NCBI RefSeq assembly: GCF_900044055.2
Contig: NZ_FCOX02000012.1
Span: 62,001-126,000, forward strand
DNA from: Caballeronia calidae
GTDB taxonomy: Bacteria; Pseudomonadota; Gammaproteobacteria; Burkholderiales; Burkholderiaceae
Direction of reading: 5' to 3'
DNA length: 64,000 nucleotides
The first letter of the stretch is position 1. Every line of letters starts with the position of its first letter. The notes beneath the pieces were generated by a model that saw only the letters and a list, made by a program, of their open reading frames with translations, searched no databases and was not told where the DNA came from. A program made the translations under genes and the position numbers. Shown piece by piece: positions 17,048-26,805 of this stretch.

Positions 17048-19135
17048 ATGTCCGCTTCCGCGCTTTCCACTGTTCCGCCCGTCGCCGCGCCCGCGCCGTG
17101 GCATCGCGGCGAAATCGCCATTCAAAAGGCCTTCGGCGTCGATGAGCGCATGGACGGCGTCGGGCGGCGCGTCGTGCGCGATTACATGCCGGATCAGCAT
17201 CGCCAGTTCTTCGCGCAACTGCCGTTCATCGTGGCGGGCGCGGTCGACGAACACGGCGATCCGTGGGCGACGCTCTTCGCCGGGCATCCCGGCTTCATGC
17301 ATACGCCCGATGCGAAGACGCTGTCGATGCGCCGCGCGCGCGATCCGCTCGATCCCGCCGACGCCGGCATGCACGACGGCGCGTCGATCGGACTGCTCGG
17401 CATCGAGCTGCACACGCGGCGGCGCAATCGCATGAACGGCGTGATCCGTCGCGATGGCGCGAGCGTGGAATTCGACGTGGCCGTCGAGCAGAGCTACGGC
17501 AATTGCCCGCAGTACATCCAGTTGCGCGATTTCGAGTTCGTGCGCGATCCGGCCGCGCCCTCGCCCGTTTCGCCGGTCACGCCCGGCGCGCTTTCGCCGC
17601 GCGCGAAGGCGATGATCGCGGCCGCGGACGCCTTCTTCGTCGCGTCGTATTTCGATGGCGAGGACGGGCATCGGCAAGTGGACGTGTCGCATCGCGGCGG
17701 CAAGCCGGGCTTCGTGCGGCAGTCGGACGACGGCTCGCTCACCATTCCCGATTTCGCGGGCAATCTCTTCTTCAACACGCTCGGCAACATCCTCGTGAAC
17801 GGCCGCGCGGGACTCGTGTTCGCGGACTTCGAAACGGGCGATATGCTGCAGCTCGCGGGCGAGGCCGAAGTGCTGCTCGATTCGCCCGAAACCGCCGCGT
17901 TCCAGGGCGCGGAACGTCTGTGGCGCTTCACGCCGCGCCGCATCGTGTATCGCGCCGATGCGCTGCCCTTGCGATGGAAGGCGCGCAGCGACGGCGCATC
18001 GCCGAACTCGCTGATGACCGGCGACTGGCACGAAGCCGCCGAGCGCATGAAGGCCGCCGCGCTCGCGAACGCATGGCGCACGTTCCGCGTGAGCCGGATC
18101 GTCGACGAAAGCGATGCGATCCGCTCGTTCCATCTCGAACCCGCCGATGGCGCGGGCATCGTGCCGCACAAGGCCGGACAGCATCTGCCGATTCGCGTCA
18201 CGCTGCCGGGCGAGACGAAGCCGCAGATCCGCACGTACACGCTGTCGGCGGCGCCATCGGATGGCGTGTATCGCATCAGCGTGAAGCGCGATGGCCGCGT
18301 GTCCGCGCATTTGCACGACACGCTGAAGGCAGGCGACGCGATCGAAGCGCGCGCGCCCGCGGGCGATTTCACGATCGATCCGTTCGAGCGCCGTCCCGCC
18401 GTGCTGATGGCGGCGGGGGTCGGCATCACGCCGATGCTCGCGATGCTGCGGCACGTCGTCTATGAAGGCTTGCGCAAGCGCCGCGTGCGTCCGGTATGGA
18501 TGATCGTGTCGGCGCATTCGCTCGCGAGCCGCGCGTTCGCGCAGGAAATCGATGCGCTCGCGCAAAGCGCGGGCGGCGCGGTGAACGTGATCCGCGTGCT
18601 GAGCGACACGAACGGCGCGCGGCTCGCGCGCGACTACGACGCATCGGGGCGCATCGATATCGATCTGCTGACGAGCCGTCTGCCCTTCAACGACTACGAT
18701 TTCTATCTGTGCGGGCCGGGCGCGTTCATGCAGACCATCTACGACGGCCTGCGCGCGCTCAACGTTTCTGATGCGCGCATCCACGCGGAGGCGTTCGGTC
18801 CATCGGCGCTGAAGCGCACAGCCGATCGCGGCGCGGACGTGAAGCCGATGCGCCCCGCCGCGACGGAACCGGTGAAGATCGAATTCCTGAAGTCGGGCGC
18901 GAATGCGCAGTGGAAGCCGGGCAGCGGCACGTTGCTCGAACTGGCAGAAGCGAGCGGCCTTTCGCCGGAATTCAACTGCCGAGGTGGCACGTGCGGGACT
19001 TGCAGGACGCGCATCGTGCAGGGCGCGGTGTCGTATGAAAGCGAGCCGGCGTTCCACGTAGCCGACGACGAAGCGCTGATCTGCTGCGCGATGCCCGCCG
19101 CGGACGAAAGCGGCAGGCTCGAACTGGAGTTGTGA
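17048..19135 (+). CDS. Three-domain oxidoreductase: PNPOx-like, ferredoxin reductase and 2Fe-2S ferredoxin
   Basis: A 695-residue fusion. Residues about 35-330 are a pyridoxamine-5'-phosphate-oxidase-like split barrel (QLPFIVAGAVDEHGDPWATLFAGHPGF; FAGNLFFNTLGNILVNGRAGLVF). Residues 345-580 are an FAD/NAD(P)-binding reductase module (RTYTLSAAP, GDFTIDPFERRPAVLMAAGVGITPMLAML, YDFYLCGPGAFM). The last 90 residues are a plant-type 2Fe-2S ferredoxin (FNCRGGTCGTCRTRI and ALICCAMP give four Cys). It can carry electrons from NAD(P)H through FAD and the cluster; the split barrel may bind FMN or haem. Substrate unknown; the neighbouring GST suggests detoxification. Confidence 0.88.
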   Translation: MSASALSTVPPVAAPAPWHRGEIAIQKAFGVDERMDGVGRRVVRDYMPDQHRQFFAQLPFIVAGAVDEHGDPWATLFAGHPGFMHTPDAKTLSMRRARDPLDPADAGMHDGASIGLLGIELHTRRRNRMNGVIRRDGASVEFDVAVEQSYGNCPQYIQLRDFEFVRDPAAPSPVSPVTPGALSPRAKAMIAAADAFFVASYFDGEDGHRQVDVSHRGGKPGFVRQSDDGSLTIPDFAGNLFFNTLGNILVNGRAGLVFADFETGDMLQLAGEAEVLLDSPETAAFQGAERLWRFTPRRIVYRADALPLRWKARSDGASPNSLMTGDWHEAAERMKAAALANAWRTFRVSRIVDESDAIRSFHLEPADGAGIVPHKAGQHLPIRVTLPGETKPQIRTYTLSAAPSDGVYRISVKRDGRVSAHLHDTLKAGDAIEARAPAGDFTIDPFERRPAVLMAAGVGITPMLAMLRHVVYEGLRKRRVRPVWMIVSAHSLASRAFAQEIDALAQSAGGAVNVIRVLSDTNGARLARDYDASGRIDIDLLTSRLPFNDYDFYLCGPGAFMQTIYDGLRALNVSDARIHAEAFGPSALKRTADRGADVKPMRPAATEPVKIEFLKSGANAQWKPGSGTLLELAEASGLSPEFNCRGGTCGTCRTRIVQGAVSYESEPAFHVADDEALICCAMPAADESGRLELEL

Positions 19136-19226
19136 TGTCCCGTTGAAGCGGTTGCGGATTGTGCGTGGCGCGCATATCCCCGAGAATGCACGGCATCTTT
19201 CAAGCTTGCATGCCTCGTGCTTTCCC

Positions 19227-20126
19227 ATGGACCGTTTACAGGCAATGACGACCTTCGTCACGGTGGTCGAAACCGGCGGCTTCGCGTCCGCCGCGCGCAA
19301 GCTCGATGTCTCGCCTTCCGTCGTGAGCCGCGTCGTGACGGAACTCGAGGAGCACCTCGGCGTGCGCCTCCTCACGCGCACGACGCGCGTCGTGCGTCTC
19401 ACCGACGCGGGCAGCGGTTATTTCGAGGACTGCCGCCGCATCCTCGGCGAAGTCGAGACCGCCGAGCTCTCCGCGACGGGCACGCATTCATCGCCGCGCG
19501 GCCTGCTGTCGATCACCGCGCCGGTGATGTTCGGCCGGCTGCACGTCACGCCCATCGTGCTCGACTATCTGCACCGCTATCCCGAAGCCGATGCAAGCTG
19601 CTGGTTCGTCGACCGCGTCGTGAATCTCGTCGATGAAGGCATCGACGTGGCGGTGCGCATCGCGCAATTGCCGGACTCGTCGTTGCAGGCGATCAACGTC
19701 GGACGCGTGCGGCGCGTGCTGTGCGCATCGCCCGCGTATCTGGCGAAGCACGGCACGCCGCGCCATCCGGACGAGCTCGCGGCGCATGTGATCATCGCGT
19801 CGACGGGCTCGTCGTCGCCGCCGGAATGGCGTCTGCACGACGGCGAGCGGCAATTTCTCGTGCGCACGCATCCGCGCTTCACGACGACCACCAACGATTC
19901 GGCCATCGCCGCCGCGCTCGCGGATTTCGGCATCGCGCGGCTCATGTCCTATCAGGCCGCGCAGCATGTGAGCGAAGGCCGCCTCGTCGTGGTGTTGCGC
20001 GAATTCGAGCCGCCGCCCTTGCCGATTCATCTCGTGCATCGCGAAGGCCGTCATGTGACGCAGAAGGTGCGCGCGTTTCTCGATCTCGCCGTGTCGACAC
20101 TGCGCGCCGACGAATCGTTGCGCTGA
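19227..20126 (+). CDS. LysR-family transcriptional regulator
   Basis: A 299-residue LysR protein starting MDRLQAMTTFVTVVETGGFASAARKLDVSPSVVSRVV, which carries the winged helix-turn-helix in residues 1-60; the frame is open upstream but family homology begins here. The effector domain starts near residue 90 (RGLLSITAPVMFGRLHVTPIVLDYLHRYP) and is of the CrgA/YafC subgroup. It lies on the same strand 91 bases after the oxidoreductase gene, which may be its target. No divergent partner is present. Confidence 0.88.
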   Translation: MDRLQAMTTFVTVVETGGFASAARKLDVSPSVVSRVVTELEEHLGVRLLTRTTRVVRLTDAGSGYFEDCRRILGEVETAELSATGTHSSPRGLLSITAPVMFGRLHVTPIVLDYLHRYPEADASCWFVDRVVNLVDEGIDVAVRIAQLPDSSLQAINVGRVRRVLCASPAYLAKHGTPRHPDELAAHVIIASTGSSSPPEWRLHDGERQFLVRTHPRFTTTTNDSAIAAALADFGIARLMSYQAAQHVSEGRLVVVLREFEPPPLPIHLVHREGRHVTQKVRAFLDLAVSTLRADESLR

Positions 20127-20301
20127 TCGCGCTAAACACGCGCGCCGCCGGGGAAAATCCGTCGATCGGAGGCCGAATCGAACGCCCGCTTGACACGTCC
20201 GCCGTGCAAAATGCCGGCAAAACATGCAACATAGCTGTCTCGAACGATCGCTCCGATCGCCGCGCTTTCGGCTTTTCTGAACCTTTACCGGCTCACGCAC
20301 C

Positions 20302-21777
20302 ATGACGAATCCAACTTCTCCCGTGAACGACCGCCCGCTCGACATGATCATCTTCGGCGGCGGCGGAGACCTGGCGGCGCGCAAGCTGCTGCCGGCGCTC
20401 TACATGGCGCACACGCACTGCAACCTGCCCGCCGACACGCGCATTCTCGCCATCGGCCGCAAGGACTGGACGCGCGAGGATTACCTGAAGAACTTCATGG
20501 AAGAGCAGTCGCGTCCGTTCATCGACGCGAAGGCCTTCGATGCGCAGTCGTGGGACAAATTCCTTGCGCTCTTCGATTACGTGCGCGTCGATGTCGAAAA
20601 CCCGGGCGACTTTCAACGTCTCGCGCAAGCCGTGCGTCCGGGCTCGCAGCGCGTGATCTATCTGTCGACGTCGCCCGAGCTCTTCGTGACCATCTGCGAC
20701 AACCTCGACAACGCCGGCATCCTCGACGAGCACGCGCGCGTCGTGCTGGAAAAGCCGCTGGGCCACGATCTCGCCTCCGCGGTGGCGATCAACAATGCGG
20801 TCGGCAAGCACTTCAAGGAAGAGCAGATCTATCGCATCGACCATTATCTCGGCAAGGAAACCGTGCAGAACCTGATGGTGCTGCGCTTCGGCAATGCGAT
20901 CTTCGGGCCGCTATGGCAGGCGCCGTATATCAAGAGCGTGCAGATCACGGTGTCGGAGACGGTGGGCGTCGGCAGCCGCGCGGGCTTTTACGATCACACC
21001 GGCGCGCTGCGCGACATGGTGCAGAACCACTTGCTGCAACTGCTGTGCATCGTCGCGATGGAGCCGCCCGTGTCGCTCGATCCCGACGCCGTGCGCGACG
21101 AGAAGCTGAAGGTGCTGAAATCGCTTCGGCCGATGACGGTCGCTGATATCGCGCGCGATACCGTGCGCGGCCAGTACACGGCGGGCGCGGTCGGCGGCGA
21201 GGCGGTGAAGGGTTATCTGGAGGAACAGAACGTGCCGGCCGACAGCCGCGCGGAAACCTTCGTCGCGTTGCGCGCGCATATCAACAACTGGCGCTGGGCC
21301 AATGTGCCGTTCTTCCTGCGCACGGGCAAGCGCATGCAGAATCGCCGCTCGGAGATCGTCATCGACTTCGCGGATCTGCCGTTCTCGATCATCCCCGATG
21401 GGCCGCGTCACTACGGCAACCGGCTCACCATCACATTGCAGCCCGAAGAATCCATCCAGTTGCAGATGATGGCGAAGGAGCCGGGCAGCGGCATGCACAT
21501 GCAGCCGGTGACGCTCAATCTGGATCTGCAGCAGGCCATGACGCAGCGGCGCGCGGAGGCGTATGAGCGCTTGCTGATCGATGTGATTCGCGGCAGGCTC
21601 ACGCACTTCATGCGTCGCGACGAGTTGGAAGCGGCGTGGACGTGGGTCGAGCCGATCCTCAACGGATGGAAGGAACTGGGCGACCGGCCGCGTGGCTACA
21701 CGGCAGGCACGTTCGGTCCGGCGGCGTCGAGCGCGTTGATGGCGCGCGAGAATCTGGCCTGGGCGGAAGAGGCTTGA
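20302..21777 (+). CDS. zwf: Glucose-6-phosphate 1-dehydrogenase
   Basis: A 491-residue enzyme of normal length that oxidises glucose-6-phosphate to 6-phosphogluconolactone, feeding the Entner-Doudoroff or pentose phosphate route. IIFGGGGDLAARKLLPALY (residues 16-34) is the NADP Rossmann loop; EKPLGHDL and the active-site signature RIDHYLGKE are in the middle; the C-terminal domain has FLRTGKRM. No pgl, glk or hexR gene lies beside it here. The ribosome site is not obvious, but the conserved N terminus starts within 15 residues. Confidence 0.95.
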   Translation: MTNPTSPVNDRPLDMIIFGGGGDLAARKLLPALYMAHTHCNLPADTRILAIGRKDWTREDYLKNFMEEQSRPFIDAKAFDAQSWDKFLALFDYVRVDVENPGDFQRLAQAVRPGSQRVIYLSTSPELFVTICDNLDNAGILDEHARVVLEKPLGHDLASAVAINNAVGKHFKEEQIYRIDHYLGKETVQNLMVLRFGNAIFGPLWQAPYIKSVQITVSETVGVGSRAGFYDHTGALRDMVQNHLLQLLCIVAMEPPVSLDPDAVRDEKLKVLKSLRPMTVADIARDTVRGQYTAGAVGGEAVKGYLEEQNVPADSRAETFVALRAHINNWRWANVPFFLRTGKRMQNRRSEIVIDFADLPFSIIPDGPRHYGNRLTITLQPEESIQLQMMAKEPGSGMHMQPVTLNLDLQQAMTQRRAEAYERLLIDVIRGRLTHFMRRDELEAAWTWVEPILNGWKELGDRPRGYTAGTFGPAASSALMARENLAWAEEA

Positions 21778-21792
21778 TGCGCTGAGCCGATA

Positions 21793-23085
21793 TCACCGCA
21801 TCGCGGCGTGGGGCGCTCGTTTCGAAGCCCACGCCGCGCCCGCCACCATCACCCCCGACAGCACCACGATCCCGCCGAGAATTCCCACGAGCCGCATCAG
21901 CGCGGGCATCGGGTCCGACGACCAATGGTGATCCTGCACGAACACCATGATGAACGCGATGCTGAACTGCCGACCGACATAGCTCGCGCCTTGCGTCCCC
22001 GTCTGCACATGACAGCCGATCCACACGCCCGCGCATAGCGCGATCATGCAGGCGAACGGGTTGTCGCCGAGTACGGGCAAGAGCGCGAGACTCACCGCGC
22101 CCGCGAGCAGGCAGCCGAGGAAGCGCTGAATCATGCGTTCGGCGACCGGCATGTGCGTCGGCTTGCCGAGCGCCGACGCGGGCAGGATCAGCACGGCGAC
22201 CGCCGTCACCATCGCCTGCGCGAAGCCGGGCAGGTTCCACGCATACGCGAGCGATGCCAGGATCATCACCGACCACGCGCTTTGCCACCCGAGACGCTTG
22301 CGCATCGCGAGCGCGATCTGCTCCGCGCGCGCGACATGAGACGCGTCCAGCGCCTGCACGGCCCGGGCCGCATCGGACGGCATGACGGTGATGACCGGCG
22401 CGTTGGCGCCATCGACGCGATCGACCGTCGATGCCGCCTGCGCACGCGGCACCGGCGCCGCCCCGCGCGACTTGCGATAGTGCTGCAGAGCCGCATGAAA
22501 CAGCGCCGACACGGCCACGCACGCCACCGTTCCGACGACCACTTCCGCGACGCGCAAGAGCGCGAACGACGCCGTCGCCGCCGCCGACACGAGCCGATGC
22601 GCCTCGAAGATCACCATCAGCGACGTCACCGCGCCCAGGACCCACGCATAGCCCGCATCCGAGACGAGCGCGCGATACACCGCCACGCCGGTTATCGCGC
22701 CGAGGAGCGGCACGAAGATCCACGGCACGTCGCCGATGACGGGCCCGGCCACCGCGCCGATGATCGCGCCCGCGATCGTGCCGACCACGCGCTGCACGCC
22801 GCGTTGCGCGCATGCGGAGAACTTCGACTGCATCACCGCGAAGCCACTGATCGCGGCCCACCAGATGTTGCTCAGGTGGAACGCATAGGCGAGCGCCACG
22901 GCGAGCCCGACGGAGAGCATCGCCTGGGTCGCGAAGAGTGCGCGGGCGGGCGTCGGTCTGATCGCGATCAGTTCGCGCCCGAGCGAGACGAATGCATCGC
23001 GGACGATATGGACGAGCGCGCCCAGGATTGCGGCGCTGTGCTGCGGAATCGGTGAGGCGCTTCGGGGAGGATCGTCGGTGGGCAT
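21793..23085 (-). CDS. FUSC-family inner-membrane protein (aromatic acid exporter-like)
   Basis: A 430-residue protein starting MPTDDPPRSASPIP. Membrane segments begin near residue 45 (ALFATQAMLSVGLAVALAYAFHLSNIWWAAISGFAVMQ), with a second set after residue 240 (SVMILASLAYAWNLPGFAQAMVTAVAVLILPAS), the two-halves pattern of FUSC proteins. RGVQRVVGTIAGAIIGAV is the family motif. Members resemble AaeB and fusaric-acid resistance pumps, but the periplasmic partners are absent here. An iteron-like sequence overlaps codons 6-12. It converges with zwf. Upstream Met codons exist in frame but without ribosome sites. Confidence 0.82.
   Translation of the reverse strand: MPTDDPPRSASPIPQHSAAILGALVHIVRDAFVSLGRELIAIRPTPARALFATQAMLSVGLAVALAYAFHLSNIWWAAISGFAVMQSKFSACAQRGVQRVVGTIAGAIIGAVAGPVIGDVPWIFVPLLGAITGVAVYRALVSDAGYAWVLGAVTSLMVIFEAHRLVSAAATASFALLRVAEVVVGTVACVAVSALFHAALQHYRKSRGAAPVPRAQAASTVDRVDGANAPVITVMPSDAARAVQALDASHVARAEQIALAMRKRLGWQSAWSVMILASLAYAWNLPGFAQAMVTAVAVLILPASALGKPTHMPVAERMIQRFLGCLLAGAVSLALLPVLGDNPFACMIALCAGVWIGCHVQTGTQGASYVGRQFSIAFIMVFVQDHHWSSDPMPALMRLVGILGGIVVLSGVMVAGAAWASKRAPHAAMR
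23051..23068 (+). repeat. Iteron-like repeat inside the start of the FUSC gene
   Basis: GGTGAGGCGCTTCGGGGA on the plus strand contains the full core GGTGAG-N4-TTCGGG, 17 bases inside the minus-strand start at 23085. Because it is coding, chance is harder to exclude than at the intergenic copies. Confidence 0.6.
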
Positions 23086-23173
23086 CTTCTGGCGATTGAT
23101 CGGGCGTCTGGCTTGAGCGTAGCCGCCGATCGGCGAGAAGCAAAGCCGAACCGCGCGAGGTGCGGCAAATCCG

Positions 23174-23812
23174 CTACACGCGCGACGTGAGCAGCCGAAG
23201 GCCCGCCGCGCCGAACGCGAGCGCGAGGCACGCATCGAGGCCGCGCTGGATGCGCCTGTAGATGCGCCGCGCCGAGGCCATCGAGAAGAGCGCCGCATAG
23301 CCGCCGAACACGCATGCGCCGATGCAGAGACACCCCGCGACGACCACGAGCATATGCCCCGGCCCCTCGCCCGCCGACGATCCGAGCGCCGCCACCGACA
23401 TCCACACGAGAATCGCCTTCGGATTGGTGAGATGCAACAGCGCGCCGCGCGCATAGAGCTTGCGGCCGCTCTGCCCTTGCGCATCCGTCGCCGACGCGCG
23501 CATCGGCGGCTTCAATGCCGCGCGCCCCGATTTGAACGCGAGCCACAGCAGATACAGCCCGCCGCAGATCTTCACGCCGATGAGAAAGCCCGAGTACGCC
23601 GTCAGCGCGGCGGAGAGGCCGAGCGCGGCGAGCATCGCCCAGAAGAACGAGCCGGACATCACGCCCGCCGCGAACGCGAACGCCGCGCGCCGGCCCGACG
23701 TGCTCGCGATCGACATGATCGCGAGATTGCTCGGCCCGGGACTCGCGGTGCCGACGAAATAAGCCGAATAGGCGATGAGCAGATTCGCGCTGAGCAAGGC
23801 GTGGCCGTTCAT
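23174..23812 (-). CDS. LysE/RhtB-family exporter
   Basis: A 212-residue inner-membrane protein with six hydrophobic segments. [27 protein letters not shown] near the N terminus is the family signature (PGP), and [16 protein letters not shown] follows in the middle. It likely exports amino acids or related metabolites. The start [11 protein letters not shown] was chosen on family length; AAAGGAG is 13 bases upstream, and [14 protein letters not shown] beginning at 23845 is the alternative. It lies upstream of the FUSC gene on the same strand, 88 bases apart. Confidence 0.88.
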   Translation of the reverse strand: MNGHALLSANLLIAYSAYFVGTASPGPSNLAIMSIASTSGRRAAFAFAAGVMSGSFFWAMLAALGLSAALTAYSGFLIGVKICGGLYLLWLAFKSGRAALKPPMRASATDAQGQSGRKLYARGALLHLTNPKAILVWMSVAALGSSAGEGPGHMLVVVAGCLCIGACVFGGYAALFSMASARRIYRRIQRGLDACLALAFGAAGLRLLTSRV

Positions 23813-23995
23813 GGCGATGGCGTCTCCTTTCTGGATTTTCGGCATTGTCGTGCACGCGACGCGCATGCGTCCATGAACGCTTCGCATTGGCTCGGGCAGG
23901 CCAGTTCCTTGCGCATCGCTTCGCCAGTGCTATCTTTGAATGCGCGCAAGGAACCGCGCATCTCCATCGGATGCACCCTCACACAAGGACACATC

Positions 23996-24598
23996 ATGGC
24001 GAAAGTACTGGTTCTCTATTATTCGATGTACGGCCACGTCGAAACCATGGCGCAGGCCGTTGCCGAAGGCGCGCGTGGCGTAGCGGGTGCCGAGGTGACG
24101 CTCAAGCGCGTGCCCGAGACGATTCCCGCCGACCAGGCCGCGAAGATCGGCGTGAAGCAGGACCAGCAGGCGCCCGTCGCCACCATCGACGAACTCGCGG
24201 ATTACGACGCCATCATCTTCGGCACGCCCACGCGCTTCGGCAACATGGCCGGGCAGATGCGCACCTTCCTCGATCAGACGGGCGGCCTGTGGGTGAAAGG
24301 CGCGCTCGTCGGCAAGATCGGCAGCGTGTTTTCATCGACGGCTTCGCAGCACGGCGGACAGGAAACCACCATCACGTCGTTTCACAGCACGCTGCTGCAT
24401 CACGGCATGGTGATCGTCGGCGTGCCGTATGCGTGCGCGGGACTCACGAACATGAGCGAAATCTCGGGCGGCACGCCTTACGGCGCGACCACGCTCGCGA
24501 GCACCGACGGCAGCCGTCAGCCCTCGCAGAACGAGCTCGATATCGCGCGCTATCAGGGCAAGCACGTCGCCGGACTGGCGGCGAAGCTCGCGGGATAG
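23996..24598 (+). CDS. wrbA: NAD(P)H:quinone oxidoreductase, WrbA
   Basis: A 200-residue flavoprotein of exact family length. [26 protein letters not shown] is the FMN phosphate-binding loop; [32 protein letters not shown] and [17 protein letters not shown] are diagnostic WrbA motifs. It performs two-electron reduction of quinones in the cytoplasm and protects against redox cycling. It is divergent from the LysE-type exporter. The ribosome site is poor (ACACAAGGACACATC). Confidence 0.95.
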   Translation: MAKVLVLYYSMYGHVETMAQAVAEGARGVAGAEVTLKRVPETIPADQAAKIGVKQDQQAPVATIDELADYDAIIFGTPTRFGNMAGQMRTFLDQTGGLWVKGALVGKIGSVFSSTASQHGGQETTITSFHSTLLHHGMVIVGVPYACAGLTNMSEISGGTPYGATTLASTDGSRQPSQNELDIARYQGKHVAGLAAKLAG

Positions 24599-24608
24599 AT
24601 CCGCCCGC

Positions 24609-26225
24609 TCACGCCTCGACGTCGAGCTTCACTTCGTAGAGCGACTTGCCGTCGAGGTCATGCAGTGAAACGGTCAACGCGCGGCTCGCGGGATCGATCT
24701 TCGCGCGGCCATAGTACTGTTGCAGCGAAGCCGGCGAGCGGTTCTGCGGATTGTCCTTCGGCACACTCACGTAGCGCAATTCGGGGCCGAAGGTCATGTC
24801 GAGATCGTTCGGGCCGAACGTGCCCGCGTTGATCGGCCCGCCGACGAATTCCCAGAACGGCTTGAACTCGGTGAACTTCGCGCGCGACGGATCGTAATGC
24901 GTCGCCTGCGCGTAGTGCACGTCCGCCGTGATCCACATGACGTTCCTGATGTCCTCCCGCTTGATGAAGCGCAGGATCTCCGCGAGCTCCAGTTCGCGGC
25001 CCGAGGGCGCGCCGTTGTCCGCGTTGGCCCAGGCTTCGAAGGTGCCCTTCGGCACATCGGGGTTCGCATCGGGGACGACGAGCGAGATCGGCATGTCGCT
25101 CGCGATGACCTTCCACGTCGCGCGCGACGCCTTCAACGATGCCTTCAGCCACGCCGTCTGCTGCGAGCCGAGAAAGGCCGAATCCGCATCGAGACGCGTC
25201 TGTCTGTTCGGCGAGTTCGCGCCGCGATATGAACGCTCGTCGAGCATGAACACATCGAGCAGCGGCCCGAACTGGAAGCCGCGATAAACCTGCTCCGGAT
25301 CGAGCTGATTGATGCGATACGGGTTGTATTCGAACATCGCCTGCTTGGCGCGTGCTTCGAGCAGGTTGATCGAACGCGTCTGATAACGCTTCTCCGCCTC
25401 GCCGATGATCTCGCCCGGATACCAGTTGTTGCGCACTTCGTGATCGTCCCATTGCACGAGGAACGGCACTTCGGCGGCGAAACGGCGCTTGTTCTTGTCG
25501 AGCTGGTTGTACGCGAATGCCGCACGGTAATCGTCGAGCGTCTGCGCGACATGCGACTTGCCTTCGGTGACGATGTTGGTCCACATCGTGCCGTCGGGCA
25601 GACGCACTTCCGGTTCGATCACGCTGTCCGCGTAGATCTGATCGCCCTGATGGATGAAGAAGTCCGGCGACTCGCGGCGCATCGCTTCATAGATGCGATA
25701 GCCGCCGAAGCGCTCGTTGATGCCCCAGCCCTGCCCCGCTTCGTCGCCGGAAAAGACGAAGCAGACCGGCTTGTCCGCATCGAGCGATGCGGTGCGCAGG
25801 CGTCCCGTCACAGGCTCGCTATACGCCTTGCCATCGACGAGATCCTGAAAGCGCACACGATAGAACACGTCCGCGCCGGGCGGCAAACCGGTCAGATCGA
25901 CGCGCGCCGTGAAGCCGCTGCTCTCGAGCGCGGCCGGCCCGATGCGCCGCTGAAACGTCTTGAAGCCCTCGCTCGCCGAGTACTCGACGATCATGCGCGC
26001 GGGCCGGTCCGTGCGGCTCCAGACGATGCCGCTCGTCGCGGTGACATCGCCGCTCATCACGCCGCCGGGTAGTTGCGGACGCAACTTGTCGGCGGTGACG
26101 ACGGCGGGCGCGACCCCTTGCGCGAGTGCATCGGCGAGACCCGCGCCCGTGAGCGCGAGCCCCGTGCCGGAGACGAGCCCCTTCAACAACGTGCGACGGG
26201 ACGGTTTGACGATGCGGTCCGGCAT
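24609..26225 (-). CDS. PhoD-family alkaline phosphatase / phosphodiesterase, Tat-exported
   Basis: A 538-residue protein. The N terminus has a twin-arginine signal (PSRRTLLKGLVSGTGLALTGAG), so it is exported folded. A PhoD_N domain follows, then the catalytic domain with FSGDEAGQGWGINERFGGYR, IHQGDQIYADS, VQWDDHEVRNNW and WITADVHYAQATHY, which contain the expected metal ligands. PhoD enzymes hydrolyse phosphomonoesters and diesters using Ca/Fe. AGAGGAAG precedes the start. The start lies inside the 3' end of the universal stress protein gene (43-base overlap, different frame), suggesting coupled translation. Confidence 0.92.
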   Translation of the reverse strand: MPDRIVKPSRRTLLKGLVSGTGLALTGAGLADALAQGVAPAVVTADKLRPQLPGGVMSGDVTATSGIVWSRTDRPARMIVEYSASEGFKTFQRRIGPAALESSGFTARVDLTGLPPGADVFYRVRFQDLVDGKAYSEPVTGRLRTASLDADKPVCFVFSGDEAGQGWGINERFGGYRIYEAMRRESPDFFIHQGDQIYADSVIEPEVRLPDGTMWTNIVTEGKSHVAQTLDDYRAAFAYNQLDKNKRRFAAEVPFLVQWDDHEVRNNWYPGEIIGEAEKRYQTRSINLLEARAKQAMFEYNPYRINQLDPEQVYRGFQFGPLLDVFMLDERSYRGANSPNRQTRLDADSAFLGSQQTAWLKASLKASRATWKVIASDMPISLVVPDANPDVPKGTFEAWANADNGAPSGRELELAEILRFIKREDIRNVMWITADVHYAQATHYDPSRAKFTEFKPFWEFVGGPINAGTFGPNDLDMTFGPELRYVSVPKDNPQNRSPASLQQYYGRAKIDPASRALTVSLHDLDGKSLYEVKLDVEA

Positions 26226-26773
26226 GGCGGGCTTCCTCTAGAGCTATACGGCGGCGCAGGTGTGCGCTGCGTGGAATCGACGATGGTAAAGCGCAACGGT
26301 GTCGCTTTTGTTTCAACGGCCGCTTCATTGCCCGCATGATTCGATGCGATCAGCACGCGGCGATTGCTGTGACGGCTCACCGCATCCGAGACGCGCGCTT
26401 CCCAGAAGCGCCAGTTCGCGGCCTTCCTGCGGCCGACCACGATGAGGTCCGCATCGAACTCGCGCGCCGCCTGTGCGATCACGCGCGCGAGCGTCATGCC
26501 GTTCGGCAGGTCCATCGTCACGCAGGCGCCGTCGACGCTCGATGCGCGTATCGCCTGCAGCGTGCGCTTTTCGACCTGGCGCGCCTGCTCTTCGAGATAC
26601 TGAAGCGCCGCGCCGCAGTCATACGGCACCGACGATACCGCCCAGAACGGCATGCGGTCCACCACATGAAGCGCCGTGAGGCGCGCATTGCATTCGCGGG
26701 CCCGCGCGATGCCGAGCGTGAGCGCGGCATGGCTGAATTCCGGTCCCACCGCTACGAGAATGTGCTTTTGCAT
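26183..26773 (-). CDS. Universal stress protein (UspA family) with unusual C-terminal tail
   Basis: A 196-residue protein starting MQKHILVAVGPEFSHAALTLG behind TGGAGA. Residues 1-146 are a complete UspA domain ending with the expected strand (SDAVSRHSNRRVLIAS); the ATP-type loop appears as VVGRRKAANWRFWEARVSDAV instead of the usual G-x2-G-x9-GS. The remaining 50 residues (from NHAGNEAAVETK) match nothing in the family and run over the PhoD start; a lost stop codon is one explanation. Stress-linked neighbours (TerB-like, PhoD) share the strand. Confidence 0.82.
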   Translation of the reverse strand: MQKHILVAVGPEFSHAALTLGIARARECNARLTALHVVDRMPFWAVSSVPYDCGAALQYLEEQARQVEKRTLQAIRASSVDGACVTMDLPNGMTLARVIAQAAREFDADLIVVGRRKAANWRFWEARVSDAVSRHSNRRVLIASNHAGNEAAVETKATPLRFTIVDSTQRTPAPPYSSRGSPPCRTASSNRPVARC

Positions 26774-26805
26774 GATGTCGTCTCCAGTTGATGTATCACG
26801 CGTTT

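Noticed and set aside
16886-19402. An 838-codon minus-strand open frame
   Set aside because: It is opposite the three-domain oxidoreductase, Arg/His/Ala-rich with no domain, and arises from high GC at third positions of the real gene.
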